Source: Strigamia acuminata (Eukaryota; Arthropoda; Chilopoda; Geophilomorpha; Linotaeniidae). From it: a stretch of 57,383 nucleotides of DNA. Under the pieces are notes generated by a model. That model was not told the DNA's origin, searched no databases, and saw only the letters and a list, made by a program, of their open reading frames with translations. Within the stretch, counting starts at the first letter, position 1, and each line of letters opens with the position of its first letter. The stretch is from the NCBI GenBank assembly GCA_949358305.1, contig CASHSZ010000024.1:1-57383 (forward strand). Direction: 5' to 3'. The position numbers and the translations under genes were made by a program. Below, piece after piece: positions 11,836 to 22,849 of the stretch.

Positions 11836-12385
11836 ATGGCGGAAGCACCACAAGAGGAGGGTGGCGGCAGGTCATACTCCTGCGCTCTATGCGATGATAA
11901 ACACCCCGATAGTAAGAAACGGTTATTTATTTACTTATTATTTTATTATTATTTGTTCTATATCTTTTATTTATTTTATATACATAAATATTTTTTAATT
12001 TTATTTTAATTTTTTTCTTCTTCTTCTTCTCCCCCGCCCCATGTGCCTCAGGACCGAACGGATTCTTCTGCGTCGACGTCTTTCTCCATCAGCGACAGCG
12101 ACACAACATCCACAAGGACGTGAAAAATTTCTCGCGCGAGCTCGTCTGTCTGGCATCGGTGAGTGTCCGATTATCCTCTTCACTCACACACTAGTTAACT
12201 AATTCGTATTTTTATTTTTTCCCCTTTCTTCTTAGGCGTTGAAACGAGTGCACCGACTCAACGGGCGACGCTGTCCGTTTTGTGCGGCGACGCCCTCTCC
12301 CGGGGATCTCGTCACTCATTGGGCGGAGGCACACGATTACCAAGCGCCCGCCGGAAACGATGGAGGTGGCGTCAATGGACATTAG
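11836..12385 (+). CDS. Small protein made of a paired zinc-finger unit
   Basis: Three coding exons: 11806-11911 with ATG at 11836, 12052-12158, 12236-12385 (stop TAG). Phases join cleanly and the product is about 102 residues. It consists of the same paired module as the two larger zinc-finger genes: SYSCALC, then an HQRQRHN segment where the relatives have HW..HH, then NGRRCPFC and VTHWAEAHDY. The tail is Gly/Asn-rich. The module order, the intron before the second finger, and the CALC, CPFC and HW signatures show paralogy to 31551-36995 and, more distantly, to the arm genes. Likely nucleic-acid or protein binding; function unknown. It may be a minimal version competing with the large proteins (inference). 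Confidence 0.75.
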
Positions 12386-12588
12386 TTTTTATTTAATTTT
12401 ATTTTTTCCCCATAATTTGCACTGTCCAACTCTTCTTCATTTGCTTTTATTTGTTTTTTACTTTTTATTATTTATCTATTTATTTAATTTTTTTTTTTTT
12501 TTTAATAAAAAAGAAAACAAACAAAAAAAAAATCCACATTAATCATTGTTATTGTTATCATTATTACAAATACACGGTCAATTTTTTA

Positions 12589-12870
12589 TTATCCCGCGTC
12601 TTCTTTGCCAGCCTCTCGATTCTCTTTCTGAGACTCGTCGCCGTCTCCTTCGTCTTTTTCTGATGTGACTCTTACCACACCCACATGGACTAACGCGCTC
12701 ACCACTGAATGCGACAAAAGAACGTCTCCATCTGGAAGCATCTCGACTCTCATGGGGACGTTTCTGTTGCCTTCATTCTTTCGTTCCTCCTCCTTCGTCG
12801 CTCTTTGGACTATAAGATCCACCGTCTTCAACCTGCCCGTCGGCGCACGCGGGATGGAAGCGGCGGACGA
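12589..12870 (-). CDS. Hypothetical protein, last exon
   Basis: An open 3' exon beginning after a clear acceptor (CCTTTTCCAG) and ending GKEDAG-TAA. It reads SSAASIPRAPTGRL, a Lys/Glu-rich middle (ATKEEERKNEGN), a more hydrophobic stretch around LLSHSVVSALVHVGVV, and an acidic tail. A short upstream exon probably lies near 13003-12970 (MYFVMKIGQME), but no donor there is strong. No family recognised. It faces the zinc-finger gene tail to tail with a T/A-rich spacer. Confidence 0.5.
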   Translation of the reverse strand, partial: SSAASIPRAPTGRLKTVDLIVQRATKEEERKNEGNRNVPMRVEMLPDGDVLLSHSVVSALVHVGVVRVTSEKDEGDGDESQKENREAGKEDAG

Positions 12871-13009
12871 CTGGAAAAGGAAAGAAAACAAATAAAAAAA
12901 TAAAAAATAAACGAAAAAATGAACAAATAGTGAGAATCTCAACGTGATACCCCTTTTTTTCAGATTTCACTTCCATTTGTCCAATTTTCATTACGAAGTA
13001 CATTACATT

Positions 13010-13640
13010 ACGTTTCGGTCACGGCTTCCGTCAGATGGCGCTCTGGTTTACTTAAATTTTGCCGTAAATTGCTTTTTTCGCCTTTGTAACTATATTTGAT
13101 CCAAAAACTAATGACGCCATCGTTTTCAGCGCCAAATTACACGTAGGAAACCTCATTTAATCATTAAAATTATTCAGTTTTAAAAATCAGTCTTTTTCAA
13201 ATTTCCCACCAAATTTGCCACGCGGTCGCCGACTTCGGTGGATCGTAACGGTACTTTTTCTTGACCAAATTAAAAAATAAAAGATACAGGCAGGTGCAGA
13301 TTTGGATTTCCAGTCGAATGAGACTGATTTCAAAATTTATAAATCTCATTTCGAGATAGAAAACAACATTTTTCAGTTCGCGACGAAGATTTCTGCCTCC
13401 ATTATAGCTTACGGGATCCGCCGAGTGGCGCTGTTTTCCATTACATTTCGCCGTAATTTAGCATTTTCTTCTTTTTAACTATATTTAATGCCAATTTCAT
13501 ATTTATAATTGGAAAATAGACCAAAAACTGCACCAGAAAAGTCTACTTTCCAATCGTCCGATTAATTTTTTAATTCATTTTTTTGGGATATTACACAAAC
13601 CGGAAGTACCGGAAGTAGAAACATTACATACAGGTCACGT
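13010..13640 (+). repeat. Two diverged copies of a ~390-bp noncoding repeat
   Basis: About 13030-13100 (AGATGGCGCT, then GCCGTAAATTGC, then AACTATATTTGATCC) and 13415-13490 (GAGTGGCGCTG, GCCGTAATTTAGC, AACTATATTTAATGCC) keep the same order of motifs, spaced by about 385 bp. No coding sense on either strand. Confidence 0.5.
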
Positions 13641-14720
13641 GACCGGACGTCGAAGACGGACAGACAGAGCCGTTTCATTATTAGACTTTCTAAACACAAG
13701 GTTTAGAAGTCTAAAAAATAGAAATGCATTTCCCGATCGTAGAATTAATTTTGTGCCACGTGCTCCAATCATTAATTAAATTATCTTCGCCGCAACTCAC
13801 TGCCATAAAAGTTTTATAGAAAACCAATCGTTTCATATTTTATTTCCATCTCCCGGTGGTCTGGCGCCGTCATAGTCGACGGAAGTCTCTCCGAACACGT
13901 TCAACGGGCTTCACGAACGCTTTCAGATCGAATGCGGAACTCGGGCCCGCCGCTTGGTCGAGCGGCGCAGTACCCGCCGAGCGGCGTGGTAGCCGGGTTC
14001 TCGCGTATGGCGATAGGGGGTCCTTTCTAAACAAACACCTCTCTCGGTCTCAGACTGGCCTTCGGGTCGGTCAAAATAATAAATAAATGAATCGGAAATA
14101 GAACGCACCCGTTCTCGCTCGGTCTACCGGCGAATGGGAGCAGTTGGGGCCGTTGAGCGGCGACGACAGCAGCCCTAACGACTCGTCCCGAAAATAAGCT
14201 TCCGCACCGACATCCGTTCGCTTATTTAAACCCCATGACGCGCGCGTGGTTGCCTGCATTTTTCGGCTCGTTTCGACACGTTTCGACGTCGACGCGCGGC
14301 CGTGAGCAAAGTCCTCAGCAACATATGGACATGAGTGTGTCTTTGCTCGCGATCTACGCGTTTGAGCGCGTTACGACGCGCGATAATGCACGTGATGCGA
14401 TGGGGGTGAGCGCGACACGGGCTTTTGGCGCGGGCGTCGGTAATGATGTCCGTCAACGTGGATGAATGTCCGCGAAGTGTTTGGTGTTTATGGCAACGCA
14501 CAAGGACGCAATTAACAACCAACAAGAATTAAAAATAAAACTGTTTAACAAAAAGAAACTCATATAATGTTGAAACAATAAAGAAAACGCAAAATTCAGA
14601 TTCAAATTTAGATTTGAATTAGGTCAGATTAGGCCAGGTTGTAGATCCACAAACTCTCGAGTTGACAACAAGAAAATAAAAAGGATGCGTTTATCGTTTG
14701 TAGGTAGAATCTCGCGCCGA
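13640..14720 (+). repeat. Repeat block with hairpin copy 6 and modules C, D, E
   Basis: Begins with GTCACGTGACCGGACGTCG (as at 7152). A unit of the same family follows, with hairpin 14053-14072 (loop UUCG, stem closing GGTCGGTC), a short (AAAT) tail, AGCCCTAACGACTCG near 14170, and then the D/E modules through GTTGAAACAATAAAG near 14570. No gene supported. Confidence 0.7.
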
Positions 14721-15500
14721 GTTAAATAAAAGTCTTTAAAAAATAGAAATCGATTTCCCGGTCGTAGAATTAATTTTGTGTCATGTGATCCAGTCATTAA
14801 TTAGATTTTCGTGGTAGATGTTGCGTGAAACAAGATCGTGAACGTCTCAATTGGTTTACGATTTAAATTTCATCTCGCAATACACGCTGCACCAACGTAG
14901 TCGACGCGAGTTTATATCACTGCACTCGATGGGTTTTGTGAGCATTTTTAGACCAATCGATCGTACAGCTTGTTTGCTAGTTTCCTTTCGAGGTCGGTAA
15001 TTAACTCTTTGCACTCAATCTGTACGAGTCGCGGTAGCCGGGTTCTTGCATTCTATGATGCTGTTGGTTCCAACGGCGATACGCGTCTCCCGCCTCTCGG
15101 TCTCAGACTGGCCTTCGGGCCGGTCAAAAAAAAAGAAAAAAATTAATAAATAGATAAATAAGTCGGGAACAAAACGCATCCATCCCGACGAATAGTGACA
15201 GTTGGGCTCGTTGAGCGGTGGCGAAGGCGGCGGCAACCCCGACGACTCGTCCCAAAAATAAGCTCCCACATCGACACTCATCCGTTAGTCTAGACCTCGT
15301 GACGCGCATTCTACTCGCGTCCGACAGATTCGGTTCGTTGTGGGCATAGAAAACGTCCGCACACCGATACGGCATGTTTCGACGTCGATGCGCGACCGCG
15401 AAGCGTAGTCCCCGACGGCATTCCCATTTTTAACATTATGGTGTTTTTTTTTTTTTATTGCCACCAAAGCGCGCTACCACCGCAAATTTTCCAGGAACAA
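14721..15500 (+). repeat. Repeat block with hairpin copy 7 and module H
   Basis: Starts with GTCTTTAAAAAATAGAAATC, carries the TTAATTAGATTTTCGTGG segment, hairpin 15106-15125 with an A/T tail, CAACCCCGACGACTCG near 15235, and ends with the 75-bp segment nearly identical to 11139-11213. Confidence 0.7.
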
Positions 15501-16360
15501 ACTAACTCGTTGGTGGACCGCGAGACACAGTACACTGGACAACCGGCGTCCCGTCGTCGTCCATTGACTGGGGCGCACGTCACCCATCCCGGACAATACC
15601 GTAAATTCCATACAATACGCGATGAAAACGATGCGCACTTACAGACAGACATTTTCACATTACATTGCTTGCGTTATCGCGTATCAAGGTGTTCTTAAAC
15701 ACGCGTACCACTAGAAAGGGCGCACTCGCGTCGGTGCATCGACGCACATTTCACTCACAAATGCGCGCGAAGAAACGGAGAGATGGAAGGGGAAAGGGAA
15801 TACAAACGAAGGAAAAAAAATTAGAGGGCAACGATAGGAGAAAAACTCATCTATTAAGTCTCCACAGTGTCGGATCTGTCGTTGATATTCCGATGGGTGA
15901 CGAACGACGATAGAGGGGGAGGATCGAATTACTCCCCGGCAATCATCGTCGAAATGGAGAACCCAATTCGCTTATTCACTCGACAATTTGTGTCGTTTTA
16001 CGAGCTTTATTGTTGATGTTTCGCGCGTGCACGTGTGTGTCTGTGTGTGGCATTTTACAACGGAGTGGCATCGACGTGTCCATTGGTTGACTCGAGTTCC
16101 AACCGTCCCCAACGCCTCGTAAAAATCGACACCGATTTTATGACTTTGAACGACTTTATCGCTAACATTTCCATCTGGTTCCCCGTAACGACGTTTCGAC
16201 CATTGCTCCCCCCACACTCCAATTCAAAATTTAATAAGAAATTGTCAAACTTTTCAAATTCTATGATAAAAGTTGAGTGTTTTTATTGTTTACAAAATAA
16301 AAACGAAAAATAGAAAAATAAAATAAAAAAAGATTCACAATCGACTCGTCACATCGCCGA
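15500..16360 (+). other. Mostly unassigned DNA with a module F copy
   Basis: About 15695-15790 (CGCGTACCACTAGAAAGGG through CGACGCACATTTC) resembles 19395-19460 and 28820-28890. The rest shows no exon I can support; short reading frames lack splice or homology support. Confidence 0.4.
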
Positions 16361-16618
16361 TTACGCGCCTGGTTGTGGGTCACTGAGGAAGAGATCAAAT
16401 TGAATAAACTAAGTGAACAAACTGATGGACGGGCGGACAAATTGAAACGTTGAACCGAATTAATTACCTCGACGCCGGACGCCCTGGCAACATCGGTTCG
16501 GTGGCCGCGAAACGCGCTAGCATCCTGGCGCGCCCGCGGGATTGACTTGAAAAATAGAAAATAAAATAAAATAAATATAAATAAATAAATCAATTCGAAT
16601 CAAACCAACCAATCGGTC

Positions 16619-16649
<31 letters not shown>

Positions 16650-17054
16650 GTTGAATCGAATTAACTCACCTCGGCATCGGACGTCCCGGTCCCATCAACT
16701 GGGCGCCCGCGAAGCGAACAAACAGTACGGAACGTCCGCGAGGATGGCTTAAAAAATAAATAAATAAATAAATAAATAAATGAATAAATAAATCAAACGA
16801 GACGTTTGACCGAATTACATCGGTTCCGGAGTCGCGCGCTGGAATGGCGCAACCCGAGCGATGGGTCGAATGTGACCGGGTTCGGTCCACTGCCACGATG
16901 ACGACTGGGGCGGATCAATTGGCTGACAACTGAATGAACAAAGAAATAAAGAAATGAAGAAACGGATAAACGAACGATCGAAACCGGTCGGTCGAATCTC
17001 TCACCTTGCATCATCGCCGTCGTTGTTGTGGTCGTTTTTCTCGTTTTTGTTCAT
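16361..17054 (-). CDS. Small five-exon protein with duplicated 78-nt exons
   Basis: Exons 17054-17005, 16929-16819, 16747-16670, 16545-16468, 16382-16361, all with AG acceptors and GT donors. Every internal junction carries two leftover bases, so the frame is fixed. The product is about 113 residues: a polar start (MNKNEKNDHNN), a Pro/Trp-rich part (PPQSSSWQWTEPGH), then exons 3 and 4, each 78 nt, giving related peptides (RGRSVLFVRFAGAQLMGPGR and RGRARMLARFAATEPMLPGR), and the ending DPQPGA. Exon 1 has the same 50-nt length and phase as exon 1 of the gene at 20897-21490. No known family recognised. Confidence 0.6.
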
Positions 17055-17059
17055 CGTCT

Positions 17060-17620
17060 GGAACATAGAAATTAAATTAAAGTCGAATGCAAAGGAAAAT
17101 AAAATAACGGCTAAGAAAAAATAAAAAATTTCAAGTCACGTCTGTCAAATGAGCGAGCGAGCGGTGCCCGACCGAACCAACACAGGCGTTCGTGTTTGCA
17201 CGCGCGTGTTAATTGATACGTTGTCGAGAGAGGCGTAGAGGTAATCGAGGGTTGTTTTTTTTTCAATTTGTCGATCGATTGACTGATAAATGTGACGGTA
17301 GAACGGTCAACTACTCACTTTTTGGAAGATGGAAACACGACGTTGTCTGTCCCGCGCGTGATCACTATCGATGCATAGAGCGACACCAAGTGACATAATC
17401 CGGAAACATGGCGGCTGTCTGTCTCCATCCTCTCGGCACACGGTTCCACGCGGCGGGTATCTCCGTCCACTCGACCAATCGTCGTATTCGTTTTTTAGTT
17501 TTTTTTTTTTTCTTTTTTTTTTCTTTCTTTTTTTTTCTTTTTTTCTTTTTTAGGCGAGTAAATAAAACTGACTGAAATAAAAATTCCCATCCATCCACCC
17601 ATTTCGTTTTGTTTTTTAAC
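17060..17620 (+). other. Intergenic, no gene seen
   Basis: Holds the likely promoter of the minus-strand gene ending upstream (an AACATGGCGGCTG motif at 17406), a T-rich run at 17497-17552 and CGCG-rich patches. Reading frames here are T/K-run artefacts. Confidence 0.4.
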
Positions 17621-19015
17621 GTGACGATTCTGAGTAATTACGTCACACCGTGTACCCCAACCATTAATCAGATTATCACGATAGATGTCGCGTGAAATGA
17701 GATTGTGAACGCTTAAACTGGTCTACGGTTTAAATTCCATTTCGCGATGCACGGCGCGCCATCATAAATGACGCGAATTTCGGTCACTGCATCCGATGGA
17801 TCTACTAACACCTTCAGACCAACCGGGACTGATTCGAGCCCTCGCAGAAATCCGGGGGGTTTCGGTCACAAAAGTCTGCATTCGGGTTGCGCAACCACTC
17901 TATTGTTCAGCCGTTGGTCAACCGGGGCAGTTGGCACCGACGAGCGTCGACAGTCCCAACAAATTCTTCCAAAATAAACTCTCACATCGACATCACAACG
18001 TTCCGCCGGTACAAACAAACAAACAGTTATGAAAAACACTTGGTTTATCTATTTATTTATTTATTTATTTGTCCGTTCGTTTACACACACTCTCTTTGCA
18101 CATGACAGATTCGGCTCCTGGTCGTAGAAAATTTCAATATTTTGATGCAACACGTTCTGGTGTCAGTGCGCGATCGTGAGCGAAGTCCTCGACAATGTGC
18201 TCGCATGAGCGTGTCTTTGTTTGCCATGCACACGCGTGAACGCGTTCCCACGCGCGATAATATGCGAGGTGCGATGTATGTAAGCGCGACATGGATTTTT
18301 GACACCGGCATCGATAATAATGTTCACCAACGTGGATAAATGTCCGAAGGTGTCCGGTGCTTATGGCAACGCACCGGGACGCAGTTAAATAGCAAGTAGA
18401 ATTAAAAATATAATTGTTTAATAAAAGGAAACTCTCATAATGTTGAAACGATAAAGCAAACGCAGAATTCAGATCCAAACTCAGATTCGAATTAGGTCAG
18501 ATTAGGCCAGGTTATAGATCCACAAACTCCCGAGACGCGACAAGAAAATGAAAAGGACGCGTTTATCACTTATAGGTGCCTGGCGATCGACAACGAGCGG
18601 ACGATTAAAGTTTAAATTTCGGATCTTGGAACCGGTTCCGCGGTTCGTATTCCAATGATTAACGAGATTATCTTCGTAGCAACCGACTGGAACAAAAGTT
18701 TCGTAAAATATCCGCCGTTTCATATTTTAATTTTACCTTCCAGAGTTGACGTCCCGTCGGAGTCGACGCGAGTTCTAATCACCGGGTCTGCTGCATTTTG
18801 CGAAAGCCTTCAGACCGAGAGCAGAGCGAGGGGCCGTCGTCTGCTCGGTCGAGCGGCACAGTACCCACCGAGTGGCGCGGTGCCCGAGTTCTTCTGGCGC
18901 CAGTGCCTATATGTGTCACACTTGCACGCCCCTCTCGGTCTCAGACTGGCCTTCTGGTCAGTCACAATAACAAATCAAAAATAAGCTACACAACTGACAA
19001 AAGTTATGATTAAAA
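17620..19015 (+). repeat. Repeat blocks including hairpin copy 8
   Basis: 17640-17975 is a hairpin-less unit (ACCATTAATCAGATTATC, CTTCAGACCAACC, GGGGCAGTTGGCACCGACGA, CAGTCCCAACAAATTC). 18105-18600 carries modules D/E. 18604-18985 is another unit ending in hairpin 18944-18963, whose stem keeps pairing through changed partners (GACTGGCC with GGTCAGTC, loop TTCT). No gene supported. Confidence 0.65.
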
Positions 19016-20016
19016 TGCTGATTAAAAATGTAATAATATTGTTGCCAAATAACTGACGACTATAAATAAATTTTCCACATTGAAATTGTCCGTAAAATCC
19101 GAAGTAAAATTCATCGGAGGAAATTATACCTGTGCACCTCGCTGCGCGGTATCTGCGCATGCGCATTTACGATTTAACGCAAACTTTAAATTAATCCCAG
19201 AATCCATCATTGTTCGCAATTGTGATTGCGTCTGGAATTGTGTGCTATTTTAATTGTAAATTTTAATATTTCAATAATCTCAAATCAAACTGAAAAAAAA
19301 AAAAAAAAAAAAAAAATATTCATTTCATTAAATTCTGATTGTCGCCCCTCTCGACCACGTTGCGTTCATTATCACGCATTAGGGCGCGCTCAAACGCGCG
19401 TACCATTAGAGGCGACGCGTTTGCGTTGGTGCACTGATGTGCGCTTCTCTCGCGGGTGGGCGCAATGAAATGGAGAGGAAAAGAGAAAACGTAAAGAAGA
19501 GAATGGAAAGAATCCTCTCTTTATTTTATTTTATTTGTTTATTTATTTATTTATTTATTTATTTTTTTTTATTTCTTCTTAATTTCTAATTTGTGTCACA
19601 GAATGTCGCATCATATCGTCACGTCTTTGCAGCGAGCGACGGGCTAAACTTTTCCACCATACCGCGCTTCGCTTCGCGCACTTGTACGCACCGGTTCATT
19701 TGCTATATCGAGTCTCGTTTGCACGGTAAACAAACCTAGTCAATTTTCAAAATAGAAAAATAGGAAAAATCTCCAACAATTTGATTGACTCCTTAATTGA
19801 GTCGACCGACCAACTAACCAAATGAACCAGAACGGGTCGGTACGCGAACACGGGCGGGAATCCCCGTGGTTACATCACCATCACCGCCATTTTGTTCTCG
19901 ATCTCTATCCAATTTTAGTTTTGCAGTCGGACTCACGTTTTTGGCAGTTTTTCGTTTTTCATTTATTCGTTTAAATTCTTTCTCTTTTTTCTCGACGGTA
20001 GACACAACAAGGCGAG
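19016..20016 (+). other. Region upstream of thymidine kinase
   Basis: An A-run at about 19292-19317, a module F copy near 19375-19480, and (TTTA)n near 19520-19570. Close to the kinase, ACCGCCATTTTG at 19883-19894 (reverse of an ATGGCGG motif) and an acceptor-like CGACGGTAG at 20001 suggest a promoter and perhaps a 5' UTR intron. No exon supported. Confidence 0.4.
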
Positions 20017-20574
20017 ATGTCGACGTCGGCCATCGAGGATCGACCACGAGGCAATATCCAGTTAATAGTGGGCCCGATGTTTGCAGGGAAAACAACTGAA
20101 CTCTTGAGGCGCCTAGAAGGAGAAGAAGCGTTGTTATTGAAGCCCAAAATCGACAACCGCCACATTCCCGGAGAAATCGTCGCTCGTGACGGAAAATCGA
20201 GAGCGGCGCGCGCCGTCGAAAACCTCGCGGAAGCCCGAAGACAATCCGAAAATTTCGGGATTATCGGGATTGACGAGGGCCAGTTTTTCGAGGACTTGGT
20301 ACAATTCTGTCAAGAAATGGCAGAGAAAGGAAAGACTGTGGTAATCGCGGCCCTCGATGGGGATTTCAAGTTGAACCCGTTCGGTCAAGTCTGCGATTTG
20401 CTCCCGAAATCAGAGCACATCGTGAAGCTGAAGGCAACGTGCTACCGGTGTCGAGGGGAAGCCGCGTTCACGAAGCGGACGTCGGGCGAAGAAGACGTCG
20501 TGGTGATAGGGGGTGCCGAGAAATACGCCCCCACGTGTCGCGCGTGTTTCGCAAATTGTTCACCAATCGGCTAA
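20017..20574 (+). CDS. TK: Type II thymidine kinase
   Basis: Phosphorylates thymidine to dTMP with ATP in the salvage pathway, normally in the cytosol. One uninterrupted frame of 185 residues starts at ATG after ACAAGGCGAG. P-loop GPMFAGKT at residues 19-26, the catalytic/Mg block DEGQFF at 86-91, the AALDGDF segment at 111-117, and zinc pairs CYRC (142-145) and CRAC (174-177) around FTKR. It matches the TK1 class from cytosol, poxviruses and bacteria rather than the herpesvirus/dNK class. Compared with human TK1, the loop after the P-loop helix (RRLEGEEALLLKP) is shorter by several residues. AATAAA follows at 20642. Being intronless is unusual in this window and unlike animal TK1 genes, so a retrocopy or transfer from an intron-poor source is possible. 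Confidence 0.93.
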   Translation: MSTSAIEDRPRGNIQLIVGPMFAGKTTELLRRLEGEEALLLKPKIDNRHIPGEIVARDGKSRAARAVENLAEARRQSENFGIIGIDEGQFFEDLVQFCQEMAEKGKTVVIAALDGDFKLNPFGQVCDLLPKSEHIVKLKATCYRCRGEAAFTKRTSGEEDVVVIGGAEKYAPTCRACFANCSPIG

Positions 20575-20641
20575 CAAACCGGTCGTATCGTTTTTAACAC
20601 CGATAGATTCATTCGAATTATTTTTTTTTTTTTTGCGATCA

Positions 20642-20647
20642 AATAAA
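20642..20647 (+). promoter_or_regulatory. Polyadenylation signal of thymidine kinase
   Basis: AATAAA, 68 bp after the stop and just after a T run. Confidence 0.55.
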
Positions 20648-20810
20648 CCCAATCAATCGTGGCCACTTATCTCGAATTCAATTTTAATTTAAATTATAAA
20701 CTACAAATGAACAAAATACAATAAAAAATGAAAAATTACGCCGATGGCGCTACGTTCGATAACGATGTCCCACTAAGAGGAAGAAAAAAAAATATATATA
20801 CATATTTATC

Positions 20811-20877
20811 AAACAAACAAACAAACAAACAAACAAACAAACAAACAAACAAACAAACAAACAAACAAACAAACAAA
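20811..20877 (+). repeat. (CAAA)n microsatellite
   Basis: Long uninterrupted CAAA run between the kinase and the convergent minus-strand gene. Confidence 0.9.
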
Positions 20878-20896
20878 AAAAAGATATAAAGAACAA

Positions 20897-21164
20897 TTAA
20901 TTAACTAACTGGACAGGTAGATATATCTTGACGAACTGGTGGCGGTCGTGGGTGACTGGTGACTGGTAACTGGTGACGAATGGGTTGCAACGACCAAACT
21001 CGTAGCAAGTTGTGCAGAATTGATACACATAGTTTCTGGTGGATCTTGGGATATCCGACCACCCATGCGTCGGCGGTGTCGGGCGATCCCGCGCGAGGCG
21101 CGTGTCGCATTGGAAATTATTCGCACACTTAGGTGGCAACCATGGTAAGTTACTATGATAAAAA

Positions 21165-21196
<32 letters not shown>

Positions 21197-21490
21197 AAAT
21201 GATTAATTGAACCGCGACCGACAAATCGACCATAAATTGCTTTACTCACTCTGGCACATAGCGCCTCGTCCCGAAGAATATGTTTTTACCAAATTCCCCG
21301 GGCCGCACATAGATGGTCTGCGGCGACCTCGTCGAAGGTGGCGATCGCGACGAACCCCTTAAAAATAAAATAAAAATGAAATGAAATAAAATAAAATGTG
21401 TCGAATAAATAAAACCAATCGATCGACCAACCACTCTCACCTCGTGCCCGGGCGCACTTCACCCCAGATGACGTTCTTTCCGTTCTCCAT
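20897..21490 (-). CDS. Small three-exon Cys-containing protein
   Basis: Exons 21490-21441, 21357-21250, 21152-20897, joined in frame with two leftover bases at each junction; about 137 residues. Reads MENGKNVIWGEVRPG, then TIYVRPGEFGKNIFFGTRRY, then a C-terminal part with PPKCANNFQC and a CTTCYEFGRC cluster that could bind a metal. The 50-nt first exon with phase 2, short introns and VRPG/EPGH-type motifs resemble the gene at 16361-17054, so the two may be distant relatives. No family recognised. It converges on the thymidine kinase. Confidence 0.65.
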
Positions 21491-21494
21491 CTGA

Positions 21495-21753
21495 AATGTA
21501 AAAATTAGATTACCGTAAATTAAATACAAACGAGAATTGAACAGCAAAACACAATCAATGAAAAGGAAAGGATGGTGAATAAAACCACAGATCAATCAAA
21601 CAATGATAAACCGAATTATTCTCTTTTCATTTCTGGCAAGCGAGAATATGGCGACGAATTCCGCGCCTCTCCACGCTTCCACTCGTTTAGACACAAGCGG
21701 ACGAATGGTCGGATTGTTGAAACAATTGTTGTCGTTGTCAATTGGTTGATTGG

Positions 21754-21786
<33 letters not shown>

Positions 21787-22849
21787 TGATAAATAGATAA
21801 ACGGCATAAATACTTTCAACTTGCTCAGCAGCGAAGCACGTGGCGGCGCGGAGTCAGCGGTCAGGTATGGCGGATTTCGATAACGACGTTGCTTGGTGAG
21901 CGGAGTTACAAAAAAATAAAAATTTGAAAGCATCGTGAAACAAATAGATGAATAAACAAATAAACATAAATATATAAATAAACAAATAAATAAATAAAAT
22001 AGACAAAAATAAACAAACAACGTCGCATCACGCGCGGGATTCCATGGTTGTCGCCAGATGCCGCGTCGAATCACTCGCGCGCTCGCCATCAGTAGTGTGG
22101 ACCCCGTGTCGTGAACAAGTGAACAAGTGGAACGATTAGAGGTAAATTAACCATTTTCCCGGTAAACACTCGTCAGTTGGCGTTTTTACACGCGGTTCGC
22201 GGCCCTGGACTGCATTGCTTTTTGCGGCAGGTGAGCGTCGGGACCGCGGTGCCGTTTTAAAACCGAGACGGTATCGTGTACCAGGGCCACGGTACTTTGA
22301 AAAACTCGTGTAACGCGAACCGACTTTGTTGTACAACGAGAAAATACAAGATTCTCATTTTTTCCCGGTTTTGCTTTCATTTGATTAATTCTTATGTTAC
22401 GTTTCAATGCAACTTATCTCATTTCAGAAAACTACAAGACACGAATAAAAAGAAGATTTTTTCGTCTGTTTCTTATTGCATGGCGGGTTAAGCCTATATA
22501 TAAGATTTTTCTCATTTAATTAGAAATAAACAAAAAAAAAAAAAAAAAAAAAAAATCTTCTTTTTATATGTGTCTCGCAGACTTCTGAAATAAGATAAAT
22601 TGTATTGAAACCAAAGGTAAGAATTAACCAAATGGAAGTAAAACCGAGAAAATACGAGAACTTCGTATTTTCTCGTGTTTTCTCGCATTGTTCCGCGGTA
22701 GGCATCAAATGTACCACGTCCAACACGTACATGTACGCGCGTAGACTTGCGCGAACAATATGTGCGCGGATGTTTTATTCGACGTCCCACGTTTTGGTTC
22801 TTTTTGTTGCGATTTTAATTTTTATCTTTTTTTTCACATCGAAGAAAAT
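21495..22849 (+). other. Intergenic and 5' leader region of coiled-coil gene 1
   Basis: Contains GATA/TAGA and (AAAT) tracts (21750-22020), a possible 5' UTR exon ending GATTAGAG|GTAAATTAACC near 22140 (a similar leader end precedes coiled-coil gene 3 near 46535), and two related segments near 22330-22500 and 22555-22700 in opposite orientation (both with TTTTCTCGTGTTTT/GAGAAAATAC and ACACRxATAAAAAGAAGATT-like parts), forming an imperfect inverted repeat. No coding exon supported. Confidence 0.4.
22330..22710. repeat. Imperfect inverted repeat
   Basis: About 22336-22480 (GAGAAAATACAAGATTC, TTTGATTAATTCTTATG, AATAAAAAGAAGATTTTT) is mirrored by 22545-22680 (AAAATCTTCTTTTTATATG, TAAGAATTAACCAAATGG, GAAAATACGAGAACTTC). 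The arms are about 130 bp around an A-rich centre at 22530-22553. It may be a MITE or a fold-back element. Confidence 0.55.
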
